A stretch of 64,000 nucleotides of DNA from Neonectria sp. B-13 (Eukaryota > Ascomycota > Sordariomycetes > Hypocreales > Nectriaceae): positions 631,559 to 695,558 of the forward strand of contig NOKP01000014.1 of the NCBI GenBank assembly GCA_002682825.1. The letters run 5' to 3'. This document shows positions 1 through 11,994 of the stretch, in pieces; the first letter of the stretch is position 1; each line of letters opens with the position of its first letter. The notes below the pieces were generated by a model. It did not search any database. It was given only the letters and a program-made list of their open reading frames with translations, and was not told the DNA's origin. A program made the position numbers and the translations under genes.

Positions 1-1003
1 CGATGGCCTCGGCGGCGCCGTCGGGGGAGGACTCAATCTGGCCGACACGATATGCGAGCCCGTTTATGTAGTCGTCGGCCGGGTGTGCTGCCGGACTCAG
101 GGAGAACGAAGGATGAGAGACGAGATCAACCATGTCGATAACCTGCACGTCGTCTTCTCTCTCTTCTCCCTCCTCCTCGCCTCCCACGGTTTCGTCGTCG
201 GACTCTTCCTCGGAGAGCTGGTCCCCGAGGTCCAAATTCTGTTCATCGACAAGCCCGGGTTCTCGCCGCCGCCTAGTTGCAGCAGTCGGGCGTCTTTTCG
301 CATACTGCTTCAGCTCGAGACGAGGTTTCCAGAGGAGCCGGATCGTGACGCCCGTGGCTTCTTCGAGGGTGCGCACCAGCTGACCGCACGACCCGCAGTG
401 CTTCCGCGAGAAGAAGACCTCGAAGCACGGCCGCGTGCCGTCCTCCCAGCGGACGGCCCGCAGGCTGCGCAGGTGGCGCGCGGAGAGGTTGTCGAAGTCC
501 TTGGTGATGTTGAAGACGTCCAGCAGGACGGCGATGCCGTGCACCGCCAGCTTGACCTCGACGTGCGAGCCCCGGAACAGGCCTTTGCGTCCGTTGTCGA
601 ACGGGCCCTCCATGGACAGCCCGAGCAGCTTCCCCACTGCGACGACGCGTCTCGCCCAGATCATGTTGGCCAGCACGCCCGGGCGCGCGTCGAGCACGTC
701 TCCTAACTTGCCGTGGCCGTGGCCGCTCTCCGCTGCGGCGAGGACGGTGCGTTCCCCGGTCGGCGTGACGAGGGCCAGGAAGCCGACGGTCTTGTTGACG
801 AGCCTGCGCGCCATGGTGGACTGGGTGAGCAAGGCCTTGGCTCGGGAGTGTGTGAACCTGAACTCTAGGCTGGGGCCGATGACTTGGACTGTCAGGGTTC
901 CGTCTTCGCCGTTGACGATGTGGTGGAAGTAGAAGAATGGCGATGATGCTTGGTTGGAAGATATGAATAGAGGCAGGGATCTGTCGTCTTCGAGATTCGA
1001 CAT
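1..1003 (-). CDS. Deaminase-superfamily-like fungal protein (3' end cut by window edge)
   Basis: A reading frame starts at 1003 and stays open for about 333 codons to the left edge, so the C-terminus is missing. Around residues 150-160 there is an H-V-E triad (in GSHVEVKLAVH) and around residue 205 a C-G-S-C motif (in KHCGSCGQL). An HxE helix followed by CxxC at this spacing is the zinc-binding and catalytic signature of the cytidine/nucleotide deaminase fold. The segment after CxxC (EEATGVTI) looks like the helix that follows the second motif in that fold. The tail is acidic and low-complexity, with an E/D-rich run at about 265-290. Target (free nucleotide, RNA or DNA) cannot be told. Codon use is GC3-rich like its neighbours. 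No intron is needed. An alternative is an unrelated CxxC protein with a chance HxE; I rate the deaminase reading as moderate. Confidence 0.6.
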   Translation of the reverse strand, partial: MSNLEDDRSLPLFISSNQASSPFFYFHHIVNGEDGTLTVQVIGPSLEFRFTHSRAKALLTQSTMARRLVNKTVGFLALVTPTGERTVLAAAESGHGHGKLGDVLDARPGVLANMIWARRVVAVGKLLGLSMEGPFDNGRKGLFRGSHVEVKLAVHGIAVLLDVFNITKDFDNLSARHLRSLRAVRWEDGTRPCFEVFFSRKHCGSCGQLVRTLEEATGVTIRLLWKPRLELKQYAKRRPTAATRRRREPGLVDEQNLDLGDQLSEEESDDETVGGEEEGEEREDDVQVIDMVDLVSHPSFSLSPAAHPADDYINGLAYRVGQIESSPDGAAEAI

Positions 1004-1090
1004 GTTAACGATGTTTTTGAAGCTTCACAGTCTCCTTGGTTGAGTAGATATACTAGAAGAGGATGAGTTTCTGAGGCACAACATGAAAAG

Positions 1091-1139
1091 GGAGTAAATA
1101 CTTAGGGAGTAAATACTTAGGGAGTAAATACTTAGGGAG
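1091..1139. repeat. 15-bp tandem repeat, three copies
   Basis: Three perfect copies of ggagtaaatacttag (1091-1105, 1106-1120, 1121-1135) followed by a partial fourth. It lies about 90 bp upstream of the deaminase-like start codon, so it may sit in that promoter. TTAGGG appears at each junction but the period is 15, not 6, so it is not telomeric. Confidence 0.9.
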
Positions 1140-2197
1140 GCCCCTGAACACACGGGATCGAAATGTTAAATGACAAAGAACGGTGTATTGCGGCAGATAT
1201 ACTCTCTCTGCTCGCAGTGCCTAATATCGCCGACGGGGATAGTGAGTAGCTGTGTTCAGGTGTCTGCGTCCTCGTGCATCTGCACTTACACGCAGAAGCG
1301 CCCTCGCGCCGCACCTCATCCACCTCCAGGCGGTGCACACGCCTGAATCACGGCCGGCCCAGGCCACGCACAGAGAACTCAGACAGGGGGAAATAGCGAC
1401 GACATGCTACCACGACGAACACGAAGAAACCACACGAAGAAGACGACCCTCAGTGCGCTGTGGGGGTTTCCGTGGGTGTATGGTGGTGTTGGGGTGTGGA
1501 AAACAAAGGATGAAGGTGAGAAGAGAGATAGTCACTCTGGAGAAAGGATGCAGACGAACAACTTCAGAGAAAACGAGGTGCTTCGTCAGGAACGAATGAG
1601 ATGCCACGAAGGCTAAACAGAGTAGCATGAGGTCAATGGCCAGGTCGAGGAGTAGTGCCAATGAGACCATCACCACGGACAGGGGCTTTCTCTTCGATGG
1701 GATTGACGGAATGAGGGCAGGGGGGAGTGTCGAAGAGTTATAATAGGGCAAACTCAACTAAATTCATCTGGTCCCTGCGGTCCAGGAAAATCCAGGACAG
1801 ATCATATTTGAGCTTTCGATGCAAGAGCTGGGCAGCTGAAGTGTAAGCCCGTCAAACCTCGCCGCAGCTCGACTTGCGGGATGCCGAAATCACATATCTC
1901 GTTCAACCCTGAAGTTTCATGGTGTGAATCACCACCCCGCCAGTTGAGACTTATGACAGCCGTGGTGATAGGAATGAAACCCCAAGGCATTCTTGTATGA
2001 GATGGAGGATCGTTAGTGCTCACTTAAGGCTAAGGGTCAACATCAAAGCAGAGGTTCACAAGGCACGGCACTATCAAATTGACAAGCTCGAACGGGTCCA
2101 GATTGAGTAAACCGAATGACCCAATTTCCGGGGAATCTCATTCATACATGACAAAACCTATGACCGTACGCCCTAATCCATGCTCCCCGCCAGATTT
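1140..2197. other. Intergenic, no supported gene
   Basis: Spacer between the deaminase-like gene (leftward) and the end of the eS19 gene. The longest minus-strand frame (1407-1757, 116 aa) encodes two hydrophobic stretches but has no recognisable family and no intron signals; I do not call it. Confidence 0.5.
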
Positions 2198-3009
2198 TTA
2201 CTCTTCATCCTCATCCTCCTCCTCCTCAGCCTCAGCGGTGGTCTGGGCAATTCGGTCCAAATCACGCTGTCCAGCCTGAGTGATGCGGCGGCCACCCTTG
2301 TCCTCGTCGATCTCAAGGACACCGATCTTGGCGAGGGCCTGCATGACCTTGCGGTCAACGGAGCCGGAGGCGTCGACGTGGTGGGAGGGGGCGTTGCCGC
2401 GGTTCTTGGCGGTACCGTGGACCTTGCGGAGACGACCGACACCGACGGTCTTCCGGAGGTAGACGTGGCGGGCGACGGAGGCGGCGCGCACGTAGAACCA
2501 GTCAATGTCCTGGGGAGGGAGCTCCTTGGCGGGACCAGTCTTGACGGTGTCAACCCAACCTGAGGGCGCAGTTAGCGAATTGTCCCCGAGTTTCCACGCT
2601 TGTGGGAAGGGAGGCACAGGAAGGGAACAACATACCAGGGATGGGAAGCTTTCCCTGACGCTTCAAGAAAGCCGAGTAGGCAATGATGAACTTTTGCGCC
2701 TGGCAACAAGAGACCCATTAGCATGATTCCGTCGTCAGAAGTCTTTCGACCCCCTCGCGCCTGCTCATCAATCTTGTTTTAAACCCGTCGTCCGCGAATT
2801 TGCAGCGGCCGACGCAGCGGCCAGTTTCAAGCCCCGACGCGCTGCGACAGCGCCTCCATTTTGCAGTCGTGTGGTTGTCGGGAAGATTGCGTTGCGAAGT
2901 CGTCGAGAAGGTGGTATCGGGGTTTCGAAGAGTTTTTTGGTTCTTCTGTGTTTTTGTTTCTTCAGGGAGTACCTACATCGACATCGCGCACGGTAACTCC
3001 GCCGGCCAT
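2198..3009 (-). CDS. RPS19: 40S ribosomal protein S19 (eS19)
   Basis: Three exons: 3009-2977, 2699-2636 and 2559-2198, giving 152 aa. Exon 1 encodes only the first 11 residues (MAGGVTVRDVD) and is separated by a 277-bp intron, a common layout for fungal ribosomal protein genes; intron 2 is 76 bp. The protein reads GVTVRDVDAQKFI, then LKRQGKLPIPGWVDTVKTG, DWFYVRAASVARHVYLR and the VHGTAKNRGNAPSHH core, all hallmarks of eS19. The C-terminus is an acidic tail rich in E and D. Length matches the family (about 145-155 aa). The protein is part of the 40S head and is needed for 18S rRNA maturation. The start is chosen because only the split first exon restores the conserved N-terminus; the ATG at 2617 lies inside intron 2. 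Confidence 0.95.
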
Positions 3010-3784
3010 TTTTGCGGTATTGTTGGGGGGGTAGGGGGAGAGGGGGTTGTTGCGTTGGGTGAGAGATTGTCGAAGCGTGACGGTCGGAAGGCTCGATTCG
3101 TGGTGTTGCGATTAGGGCCTCGAATTGGTGAACTTTTTCGGGGTAGGGCTTGAGACCCTAGCGGGGAACCAGCACGCGAGTGACTAAGCACAGTCAATGG
3201 GCACAGTGACAATGGACATGTGCTACTCTCCGCACTGTGTGTCACGAGTGGGGTCACGAACCGGCCGAAGTTGTGTGGCCTGAGGTTCCGAACTGGAAAT
3301 AGACTATTTGTCGAATATCAGCGTCGGAAACTCGACATTTTCAGTGGGCGAGACAGTAACACCAAGGCCCCTCGGTCCCATTTCGACGTCACTCGTGCTA
3401 CAATATGAATATCCAAACTAACATTGTTAAAGGATGCCTCGTCGCCAATACCAGTAACGGCGGCGCCCCACCAAGGACTTTGCGATGTGAACCCAGACAC
3501 GACATGACATAAAACGGCCGAAACTACCTCTCGTGGCAAGGCACCGATCAATTACATGCACGTGAAGCGGACTGATGTGTTTGAACAGGCTCAGGATTAT
3601 ATTCGCAGAGTGTTGCTGAAGAAGTATTAAACAAAATGAATGCAGATTGCAGACAGACGAGGTATCATTGTTCAAGCAGTCTATAAGCATTATAAGAAAG
3701 AAAAGCCGTATATCCATCTAACCCAATTCTTCGAAACCAGAAGATGATTCCAAACCGACTATTGGAGTGTATCTCGCTCTATTT
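3010..3784. other. Intergenic: eS19 upstream region and 3' side of the ZIP gene
   Basis: No coding signal. The sequence just upstream of 3009 is probably the eS19 promoter and 5' UTR. Nothing else recognised. Confidence 0.5.
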
Positions 3785-4897
3785 TTAAGCCCACTTGGCC
3801 AGGACAGCCATCACTGCAACACCAAACGCCACGCAGGCGAAGGCGAGGAGCAGAATCTTGATGGGTGCGCGGCGCATGTACGGGTTGAACATGAACTCGT
3901 GGGCAAGGAGCTCCACGAGGCCCGTGTACATCAGAATACCGGCGCTGATAGCGTCGAAGATACCGTTGACGAGCTTCTGGGTGTTGGCGTTGTTGGGTCG
4001 AGCGCCAATGCCGGCAGCGATACCAAGAGGTGTCGAGAGGGCATAGATGCAGCCGAGGACGTATGGCACCCATTGCCTGTTGCTAGGCCAGGGGGCAACG
4101 GCCAGGCGAGATCCCAGACCCAGACCCTCAAACATTTGGTGGAAAACGAGGACGATGAGGAGGATGACAAGTTCGTCAGTGGTGCCAAGGGTGAGGCCGA
4201 TGAAGATGCTGTGGAACACGACACCAAACTCAAGGATGAAAATGGCGAGAAGCTGACCACCGAGGCTACTAGAATCACCCTCCTTGTGTTCACGTCCGTG
4301 TGCGAGGTGAGAGTCTCCACCGGGCGCATAACCAGTCTCGCTGGGGCGGGCATCTCGCTCCACGTCGTTCTGGGACATGGCTTCGCTGGCAGCCTTCTCT
4401 GGCTTCTTGGCGGCGATGAAATCCATGGCAGGGTCAAGGTCCTTGTCGATGTCGCCATGGCTGTGGTCCATGTCTTCGTTGCTAAGCCTAAGCGCCAACA
4501 TTTCGACAAAGAACATGACGATGACGGTCATGAGGGCGATGGCCTCGGCCCAGTCATATCCGCCCATTCGATCCGCCAAACACTCGTCTCCCAGGTTCTC
4601 AATGGCGGGTACCAGCAAGTGCATGAAGGCCGTCGCGATGATGACACCGGTACCGATGAACTTGAAGATGAAGAAGGTGAACTTAGGGACGGCGATCTTG
4701 CTCTGTCGGGCAAGCATGATAGGGGAGAGGGCACCCAAGAGCGAGGAAGCCATGATGATGAAGATGGCGCCGATTCGAAGGCCACGGTTCGTGACGTCGA
4801 CGGTATCGCCGCTGCAGTCGAGTGCGTCGGCCATGATGTCGTCGGTGGGTTGTGTTGTTGCTGCTGGGAAAGCGATGAAAGGCAAAAGGATATCCAA
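3785..4897 (-). CDS. ZIP-family zinc/iron transporter
   Basis: Uninterrupted 370-aa frame. The protein has eight predicted hydrophobic segments. The first begins near residue 40 (LRIGAIFIIMASSLLGALSP), and the last four are clustered in the C-terminal half. A variable loop rich in His and acidic residues lies between TM3 and TM4 (MDHSHGDID, then SHLAHGREH). TM4 and TM5 carry the ZIP signature: FHSIFIGLTLG and HQMFEGLGLG supply the His/Glu residues of the binuclear metal site. This is the fungal Zrt1/Zrt2-like plasma-membrane group that imports Zn2+ into the cytosol. The N-terminal 21 residues up to a second Met (IMADALDC) might be a signal peptide or be untranslated. I did not find a clear zinc-response element upstream. 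Substrate (Zn versus Fe) cannot be fixed from sequence alone. Confidence 0.92.
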   Translation of the reverse strand: MDILLPFIAFPAATTQPTDDIMADALDCSGDTVDVTNRGLRIGAIFIIMASSLLGALSPIMLARQSKIAVPKFTFFIFKFIGTGVIIATAFMHLLVPAIENLGDECLADRMGGYDWAEAIALMTVIVMFFVEMLALRLSNEDMDHSHGDIDKDLDPAMDFIAAKKPEKAASEAMSQNDVERDARPSETGYAPGGDSHLAHGREHKEGDSSSLGGQLLAIFILEFGVVFHSIFIGLTLGTTDELVILLIVLVFHQMFEGLGLGSRLAVAPWPSNRQWVPYVLGCIYALSTPLGIAAGIGARPNNANTQKLVNGIFDAISAGILMYTGLVELLAHEFMFNPYMRRAPIKILLLAFACVAFGVAVMAVLAKWA

Positions 4898-7434
4898 TCC
4901 TCTAAGAGACTGGTTCGGGCAAGGATGTCTTATAAGACCAACTGCCAGATATGGACAATCAGGGTCAGGATGTCGTGGAGCGCCAAGACGGCCAAAAAAG
5001 GATTATTCCCCGATGAGGAAGCAAGCAAGCTCTATGGAGTGGACGATTCGAGAGATGGATCAGCGCCAAGAAGGACGAAGGGCGGGTGGCGCGAGGTTGC
5101 AGTCTGTGTTACACGGATGTTCGTCTTGGCCTGCAGCTAAGGAAGCGAGGGTTTATGCGTGAAGAGCGACGGGTTTATATGTCAACGGCGATGCTGGGAC
5201 AGGAGATCTGGCGGATGGATATTTTTGGGGACCGAGACGAACGGGTTCGTGGGAAACACCCTGATGGCGCCGAGACGGAGTTATAGGCCGTGGGAAGGGT
5301 GCCAAAGGGTGCCACACGGAGCCGAGCCAAGTTGCGACTGGGGCGTGCTTGGAGTTAGCTGGCGGGCCTAGACGGAAGCAAAGTGCCGAAGGATGCGTCG
5401 ACCGTGGGCGTGGTGTTGATGCAAAGACCGGGAATGGATGGATGGGGATGTGGTTATGGAGAAGGCTAAGAGTGAAGACAGGGAAGTGTTTGTCAGACTC
5501 GACGACGGCGCAGGAGGAAGAGTGAGAGAGACTGGGATCGTGACGGGAGAAAGAGGGGCGTGGAATCGTGATGGAGAGACGGTGACGAGAGAGCAGAGAA
5601 GGAGCAGCCCGTGGGGGTTAAGAAGAGTGACAGGGAGCTGTTTGAATGCAGAACAGCAGAACGAGACAAGACAAGACGTCGACTTTTTGCAAGTGTGTCG
5701 TTCTGTCGAGGGATTGGACCACCTCGTTGACTTTGGTGGCGCACGGGGCTTTTCTCCCCTGCTCTGGGCTGTCCTGGCTGTCCTGGGCCGTCATAAACCT
5801 TGCATGTGAGTCTATTCGTACGCGTCTATCTGTTCTGTGCTGTTTATCTACTACTATCGCAGCCCTTGAAGATGAGCTCACCGCGATGGAACCAGCTGCG
5901 CTTTTTACCCTGCGGCCTGCATCACCGACGATTCACAACTTGCCCTAAACAGCCCGTATTTTATTAAGAGCCTTCGCAAAAGTCAAACCTCGACGAGACC
6001 GAGAAAAAACTCACAAGCGCAGAGCGGCCAGAGCGGGATAAAGGGAGCGGCGGGTTGGCGTAGTAGGGTCTGGGTGGGTCAGTTTAAGGTGAGAACCCGG
6101 ATGGCCATGGCCTGGCAGGGAATCCCGGTGGAGAGGGGAGGGCAGAGCCTGACGACAGAACAACGGCCTGTCATTCGTGGGTCTCACTTCGCGGGCTTTG
6201 TACAGTACAGTATTCGTCGATTGCCATGCATTCGTACAGTATTGTTTTTGAACCGGGCTGTCATGTCTCTCTTTCGGACTGTCATGTCTCTGCCAGCAAG
6301 CAATGTCTTGAATGATGCGTTCCGCAACCATGCTGTCAGCTCCCTTCTTCGTACAGTGAATGACCTCTTCCCAGAATAAATCCCCACTTCCATCAGCCAT
6401 GTTTCCCTCCCTTTCACCGGTGTGGGCTCTCCCATGCCTCCCGTTCAACGAACCCAGGTGAAGTCCTCCACAGAGTGTGGCGTCGTCAGCCACCCGTCCC
6501 CGCCGACCCTCCCGGAACCTCTCAGAGCCTCCAGATTCGACATCTCTGTCTGACTTTCTCGTCTTCCCATTGGCCAGCTACCCTCCATCCCGCACCGCAT
6601 CAGCCACGGCCATCCGGTGAGGTCCTCGATGCCATCAAGGTTCTCATGGCGCATCAGGCGGGCTCTCCATCCCTCAAATCCTCCCCCTCCACGCTCCGCC
6701 CACTGTCAGCGCCTAAACACCACGGCTCGGCTCTTGCGGCACCGTCCACCTCGTCCCGTAGCTTGGCAAGACTGGTTCCAGTTCCAGGCGCCAGTCAGAC
6801 CGATTTCCATCCAAATATCGCTCGCGTGGTGTCCGTCTAAGTGACGCATCGCCGACAGGAAACCCGTCAAAGATGATGAGACTGGCTCGTCACAATTCAC
6901 AACCAAATCAGGAGACGGCCATATTTGTCAGGAAAGACTACAGCTAACCATGGATTTCGCTCAAATGCCGTGCGGGATCTAAATCGGTCGTATGTATCCG
7001 TACATTCGTATGACATCCGCGTGTACGTCCGTATGCTGGTGGTTCTCCCGTTTCTAACCACTTCCAAGTCCACCTGTTCCAACGCCAGTGAAATGCTGCC
7101 CATCCTACATACCAAACACACCCTCTGGCGCACACACAAACCCCAGAGCTGAACGGACTAGCAGTATACTTCGGTCATGTCCCCCACGCCTCGCTCTCAT
7201 CGTCTGGCACCCACTGACAAACGACGTACTCCCGTCGGCGTAGGCGTTGACCGTGGTGGATCGTCCCCCGTGGTGCCAGCGCCTCGTCGTTCGGCTGGAG
7301 CCTTTTCATGCGCTCGTTGGCCCTGATCCTAGCCGCTACTTTGGAAGAACGAGCCCTGTGGACCGACTCGGAGAATAACACCTCATCTAGAGTGGCCGTG
7401 TGCTGGATTCAAAGCCCACCTCTTCAGGGGTCGT
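4898..7434. other. Intergenic, 2.5 kb, no supported gene
   Basis: Upstream region of the ZIP gene and downstream region of MDM10. At about 5297-5316 the motif aagggtgcc occurs twice in close succession, possibly a regulatory direct repeat. Open frames here (up to 160 aa) are low-complexity, antiparallel and lack family features. Confidence 0.5.
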
Positions 7435-8756
7435 TCATGACGAGAATTGAATTTCTAACCCAAGCGTCCGGAATGGCTTATCCAATTTCCTCAGGTCGAT
7501 TCCGCTCCCCAAACTGAATAGGAGCGACTTGACACGTCCCTCCCAGAGAAACCCAATCCGGAGGTTCTGGTCCAGCCGTGTCTTGAGTACGCCCGCGTAT
7601 CTCTCCTCGCCGGGTCTCTCAGGCTCGGTTGGTTTCGGAGGAGGAGTTGGCTCCTTCACCGGCTCTGGAGCATCCAGCCGCCACTCCAATTTCGCTTCAA
7701 GGCTGCGCTCTTTTGGTCGACTCGGCTGTTCCATCTTTTCATCGTCCACGACGGGCCTCACGAATGGTTTCCGCCAGAGCTCCATGCCAACAGCCCAAGC
7801 ACTCTCGTAGCTGAACATGTTGAACTCCATTCGCGTCGCTAGGCTGCAGTGCTTGCCCGCCACGACCGCATAGCTGGCGCTGATGTTGCCCATTAGGGGG
7901 TTCAGGGTGAGGGTCGCGGACAGCGGTGTCCCCTTGTGAGATGGCAGCGTCGCGAACCTGGTTCCTACGCTGATGCCACCAGACTTGTTCAGTGTGCCGT
8001 AATAGAATTCTCCACCCGTGCTGAACCGCCCGTAGATCCTCTCATTTCCATTGTCGGTGGGACTTGGTGGAGGGCGCATGCCGGCGTCACCGCCGAAATT
8101 GTACACGCCTCTAAGTCCCAAGAGCCCGCCGTCAGAGGATGCGAGTCCCTCGAGGGCGTACTTCCCCACGTCATATTGTGCCAGTCCCAAGACGGTACCT
8201 CCATTTCGAAGGTGCTGGCCTGATACCGAGCTCAGTTGCACTTGTAGAGCAGGCGACAGTCGTTTGACCACCAACGCTTCGAGCATGGACTGGGGTAGGT
8301 ATAGCCGGCCATACAGGAGAGAAGATTCGGGAATGTCCTGTGGGGTCTGAAGCCCTGCGTCGGTCCGTGGAGGGAGCTCGGTGAGCGGCCGGTAGGAGCG
8401 CAGGAGCTCCGGCAGGGACACGGTCTCCGACTGCGGCGTCAACAGGACTCGGAGCGGGACCGATGAGAAGAGGTACGAGATAGAGCCATCGACGATGCCG
8501 ACGGAACCGAGCTGGTATGACGTTGCGAAGTTCGGGCTCGCGAGCGCGGAGAGTGTGAGTCGTAGACCGCGAGGCGTCTGGAAGTTCAAGAGAGCTAGGT
8601 GGTAAAGCTGTCAGCAAAGCAAGTCCAAGCAATTGAGCTTGCAGATGTGATGTTCTCACCATCGGAGGTCGAATTCAGCGCCGCATACGAGTTGTCGTGG
8701 TTCCAGCCCGTGGCTTCGTAGAAGGCGCTGTGGACATAGTCCATAAACTCGCGCAT
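7435..8756 (-). CDS. MDM10: Mitochondrial distribution and morphology protein 10 (ERMES subunit)
   Basis: Two exons, 8756-8660 and 8594-7435, give 418 aa with a 64-bp GT-AG intron. Exon 1 encodes MREFMDYVHSAFYEATGWN, the conserved Mdm10 N-terminus. Exon 2 begins ALLNFQTPRGLRL and contains LSALASPNFATSYQLG and VDGSISYLFSS, typical of the family. Mdm10 is a mitochondrial outer-membrane beta-barrel that anchors the ER-mitochondria encounter structure (with Mdm12, Mdm34 and Mmm1) and also helps the SAM complex assemble Tom40. The protein ends EIQFSS, a final beta strand with aromatic and polar residues as expected for a barrel. A Pro/Glu-rich insert (about residues 330-355) is a common variable loop in filamentous fungi. 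No other ERMES gene lies in the window. Confidence 0.95.
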
Positions 8757-11700
8757 TTCAACGCGCGATGCACATGCCTTCCGGAGCGCGAAATGCCGCT
8801 GCTCGGGAGGGGATTCAAGTTGAGAGTTTCTGTCCTTTGTGCGACAAGTTCGACAGGTTGCGACGAATTGCCACGGTGACGTTGGTGTTGGATCTAGACT
8901 TTCCGGGGCGGGAGATAATCGGCAAAAATGGTCGTGCAGGGGCCGGTTTGCTACCCTGTACCAAACGCCGACATCTTGTCCGAGGAGAGCAGAAGAGTTT
9001 AACAAAGTCGGCATTTGAAGCAGGAGAATATCACTTTTATTGAAATCAATTCAGGTACGATGCAGTTTTTATTTGCGCTTCAAATTATTGTGAGGACTCC
9101 GCGGGCTGGTTGTTGGATGTTTGGGTGCCATGTTTGTTCGCATCAAGCGTGAACCAAAGTAGGCCGTGGAACGCTAGATGAGATTGGGGTGTCTTCAATC
9201 AGCTACAACCTTTTATTTATTCACTGGGTTGGTGATCTCTTCGTCTGACGATAATTGTATTTCATGTACTCTAGCTCAAGGGAGTGAGTCTCACAAATTG
9301 AAGCAATACAAGACAACGTTCAAACACCAAGCAAGCGGCTATCAGAGAAGTCACTGTACGAAAAGGCATATGAACGGATTACCCTGAAACGCATTAAAAG
9401 TCTATTCGTTGTTTCGGCTTACGCTTAGGCTCTACAATCCCGCCTGCTCTACGTCAGATGTCATCTGAGGTTTGGTCCAGTCTAACCTACTTCATCATCT
9501 AGCGGTCATCGATGGCCAGCACCTACGCATAATATCACTGGTTGAATTGGGTAACATGTTACCTGCAGCACATGTACGGGAAAGATCCGTAGAGCTTCGT
9601 AAAATATTCAAGTTCGTGAAGTAAAGCATCATGGGTTGATGTCAGCAGCCTACGTCTTGCCCTTCACGCTAGAAGGTGCCTGACGTTCAACTGCAACGAT
9701 CATTTTCTTCAATCTCACTGGGAGTGGATTCAATTGCCGATTTGACGGATATTAGCTAGATTGCAGTCTACAAAATAGATAGCTAATTGTGTTCATTGGC
9801 AAGAGTAGTCCCAGCCTGAGGAGACTGTGTCGTGTTGTCTGATGTAAGAGCTCTTCTTAAATACAGCTAATTTCCCCGCTGGACATTGATATTAAATCTA
9901 GAACTTAATAGCTTTGGCAAATATTGGGGATCGGGTATGCTGTCACTTCCGGAGCTGATTTCTGGACGAATCCCATTCCTAGACACGCCTGTGGCAAGTT
10001 GTCCTCATCATTGAGAGGCGCATCAAACACGACGGCAAAACTGATCTGGCTGAATATATGGCCTGTCCAAGAATGGAAGGAACCCACAGAGAGACTGCGC
10101 CTTGTCAGCAACGGCCCCATTCCCAACCCGAGTCTGACGACAAAACAGACGATCAAGACCATGGGACGTTTTCACTTGGGGTTCTCCAAGTGACAATTTC
10201 GAGAAGCAGGGAACATTTGTCTTGCCGCAGGATCTACTGCAAATGATCGGACGACCGAGATAACCCTCTTCTGTTTGCAGTGCGCGCGCCACCTCCCCCC
10301 AGAGACACCGGCAAGACGAGGCTTGCGGCTCATCAGGCACCCCGGCGACGTTTATGTCACGGGCAGAGCCGAAGCCACCCGAGGCTCCCGGTGATGAAAG
10401 TGCGCTTGTAACAAGGGTGAAAAGTCCAAGGGCAACGGTTTCGGAGCAGCCGCGTGGCACGTAAATGAAGACACCATCCTGTATTCTTGGAACCACACCT
10501 GCAGTTGAATCGCACGACTTGGCAGCAATCGAATGAGCAATCATTATGCGTGGCCCTGGTATACGATCCCGACTGATACTTGTGACGAAGATGGCCTTTG
10601 TTGCGAACAAGCAGGGAGTCTGAGATCGGAGACATCCCATCTAGAAGTCCACATCTCTCCACACCATTGTTCGATGGCCCAAAAAGCAAAGCTGCTCAGG
10701 TACCTTAAGTTCGGATGGCTTGCCTGGGAGGTGCGGGATTGCCCTTGCATAGACCTCATGCACGCAGTCGACGACGCTCCAGAGCCACTCGGATCAGTTC
10801 TCCCCTGCATCAGCCGCCGATCTCACACTGGACAGCGCAGTCATCTCACGATCAGCCGGAGCTTGGCTTTCAGCCCGGAGAATGCTGACATGCATTGCCG
10901 CCTTGGAAATCGCGGGAGCTAAGCCTGGGCGATGACAAACGAAAACTCAGAAGTTGGCTGCGTTCTGGGCTTCTGGAATGTGACAGATGCAGGGTGACAC
11001 TGGCATGGCTTGGATGAGATCCGTAGCGGTCATCACTACCGAGGTGCGCGTCTCAGACAGTGATGCAGATGCAGATGCAGATGCTTAATGTCAGAGGGCA
11101 TTGTTCTGGAACAGCTCTGATGCGGGTTGCAGTGCTTGCTTCCTCACCGTCTGATCGCAGCATTCTTTTCCGCAGGGTAGTATCGCGAAATGGGTGTCCG
11201 TATGCCGGACATCAAAGGCCGTTCCAGAGGTCTGAGCTTGCGCGCAGACGCAGCCTGAGAACCTGCTTGGCACGGACGGATGAGACGAGCAAGACCTTCA
11301 GGCCCAGGGATTGTTCTTGCTCTTGACGACGGCTACGATCAGGGTCACGGGTTGCACGACGGTCAGTGGAATGGGGGAGCGACCGGTTGTGGGGAGGCCG
11401 GGGGAACCAGGCGAACAGTAACTGGGGAAGTGAGGGACGATGGTGGCAGAGCGAGAGAAGTCTGGGGAAAGCCTGGAGACCCCTAAAAGCTGTCAGCAGG
11501 GACGGGCGTTGGCGTTGGCGTTGGTTCTCCGTTGGTTCTCCTGAGGGATCAGGGCGCCGATCAGATATACGCACGAATCGTCCCATGTTTGTGCGGTGCT
11601 TGGTTGGTTTGCAACACCCGCTCGCCCGTCCCCCCGCCCTGATCCTTGCTAGGAGTTGCGGAACTTGCGGGGTGGCTTGTGAGCAGGATGGACTTTGCAG

Positions 11701-11994
11701 GTGGCCTGGTTTTGCTTTTTCTTTTGCGCCGGGATGCCTCGATAGCGCCCCTGGCGACGATCGGATAGTGGAACCGACGGGGACAGGTCACAGGCGCTGG
11801 CTGCTAACAGATCGAGTCCACGATGCGATATGTTCGCCATGGGAGACCCTTGCTTGAGGGTTTCACCGACGTGTGGGCTAACAGCGTGTTCCTTGGGGTA
11901 TCCGTACACGTACATACTCATTACATTAGCCATATCGCTGGCGATGCCTTCTAGCTCTAATATATATAAAGAATCGTGGATCAAATGAAGGACC
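8757..11994. other. Intergenic, 3.2 kb, no supported gene
   Basis: About 9.05-9.95 kb is AT-richer than its surroundings. A (gatgca)n hexamer run lies at 11062-11084 and a gttggc-type short repeat near 11507-11530. Several frames up to 205 aa exist (for example 10023-10640 minus) but they look like chance frames. Confidence 0.5.

Noticed and set aside
1091..1139. TTAGGG-containing repeat as an interstitial telomere
   Set aside because: Period is 15 bp, not 6, and only one TTAGGG occurs per unit.
2198..2617. Shorter eS19 model starting at the ATG at 2617
   Set aside because: That ATG lies within intron 2 and the product would lack the conserved N-terminal 32 residues restored by exons 1 and 2.
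3767..5140. 457-codon plus-strand frame
   Set aside because: It lies antisense to the ZIP transporter and mirrors its codon structure (His/Asp/Glu-rich), so it is a shadow frame.
10023..10640. 205-codon minus-strand frame
   Set aside because: No recognisable family, poor composition and overlapping frames on both strands; treated as chance.
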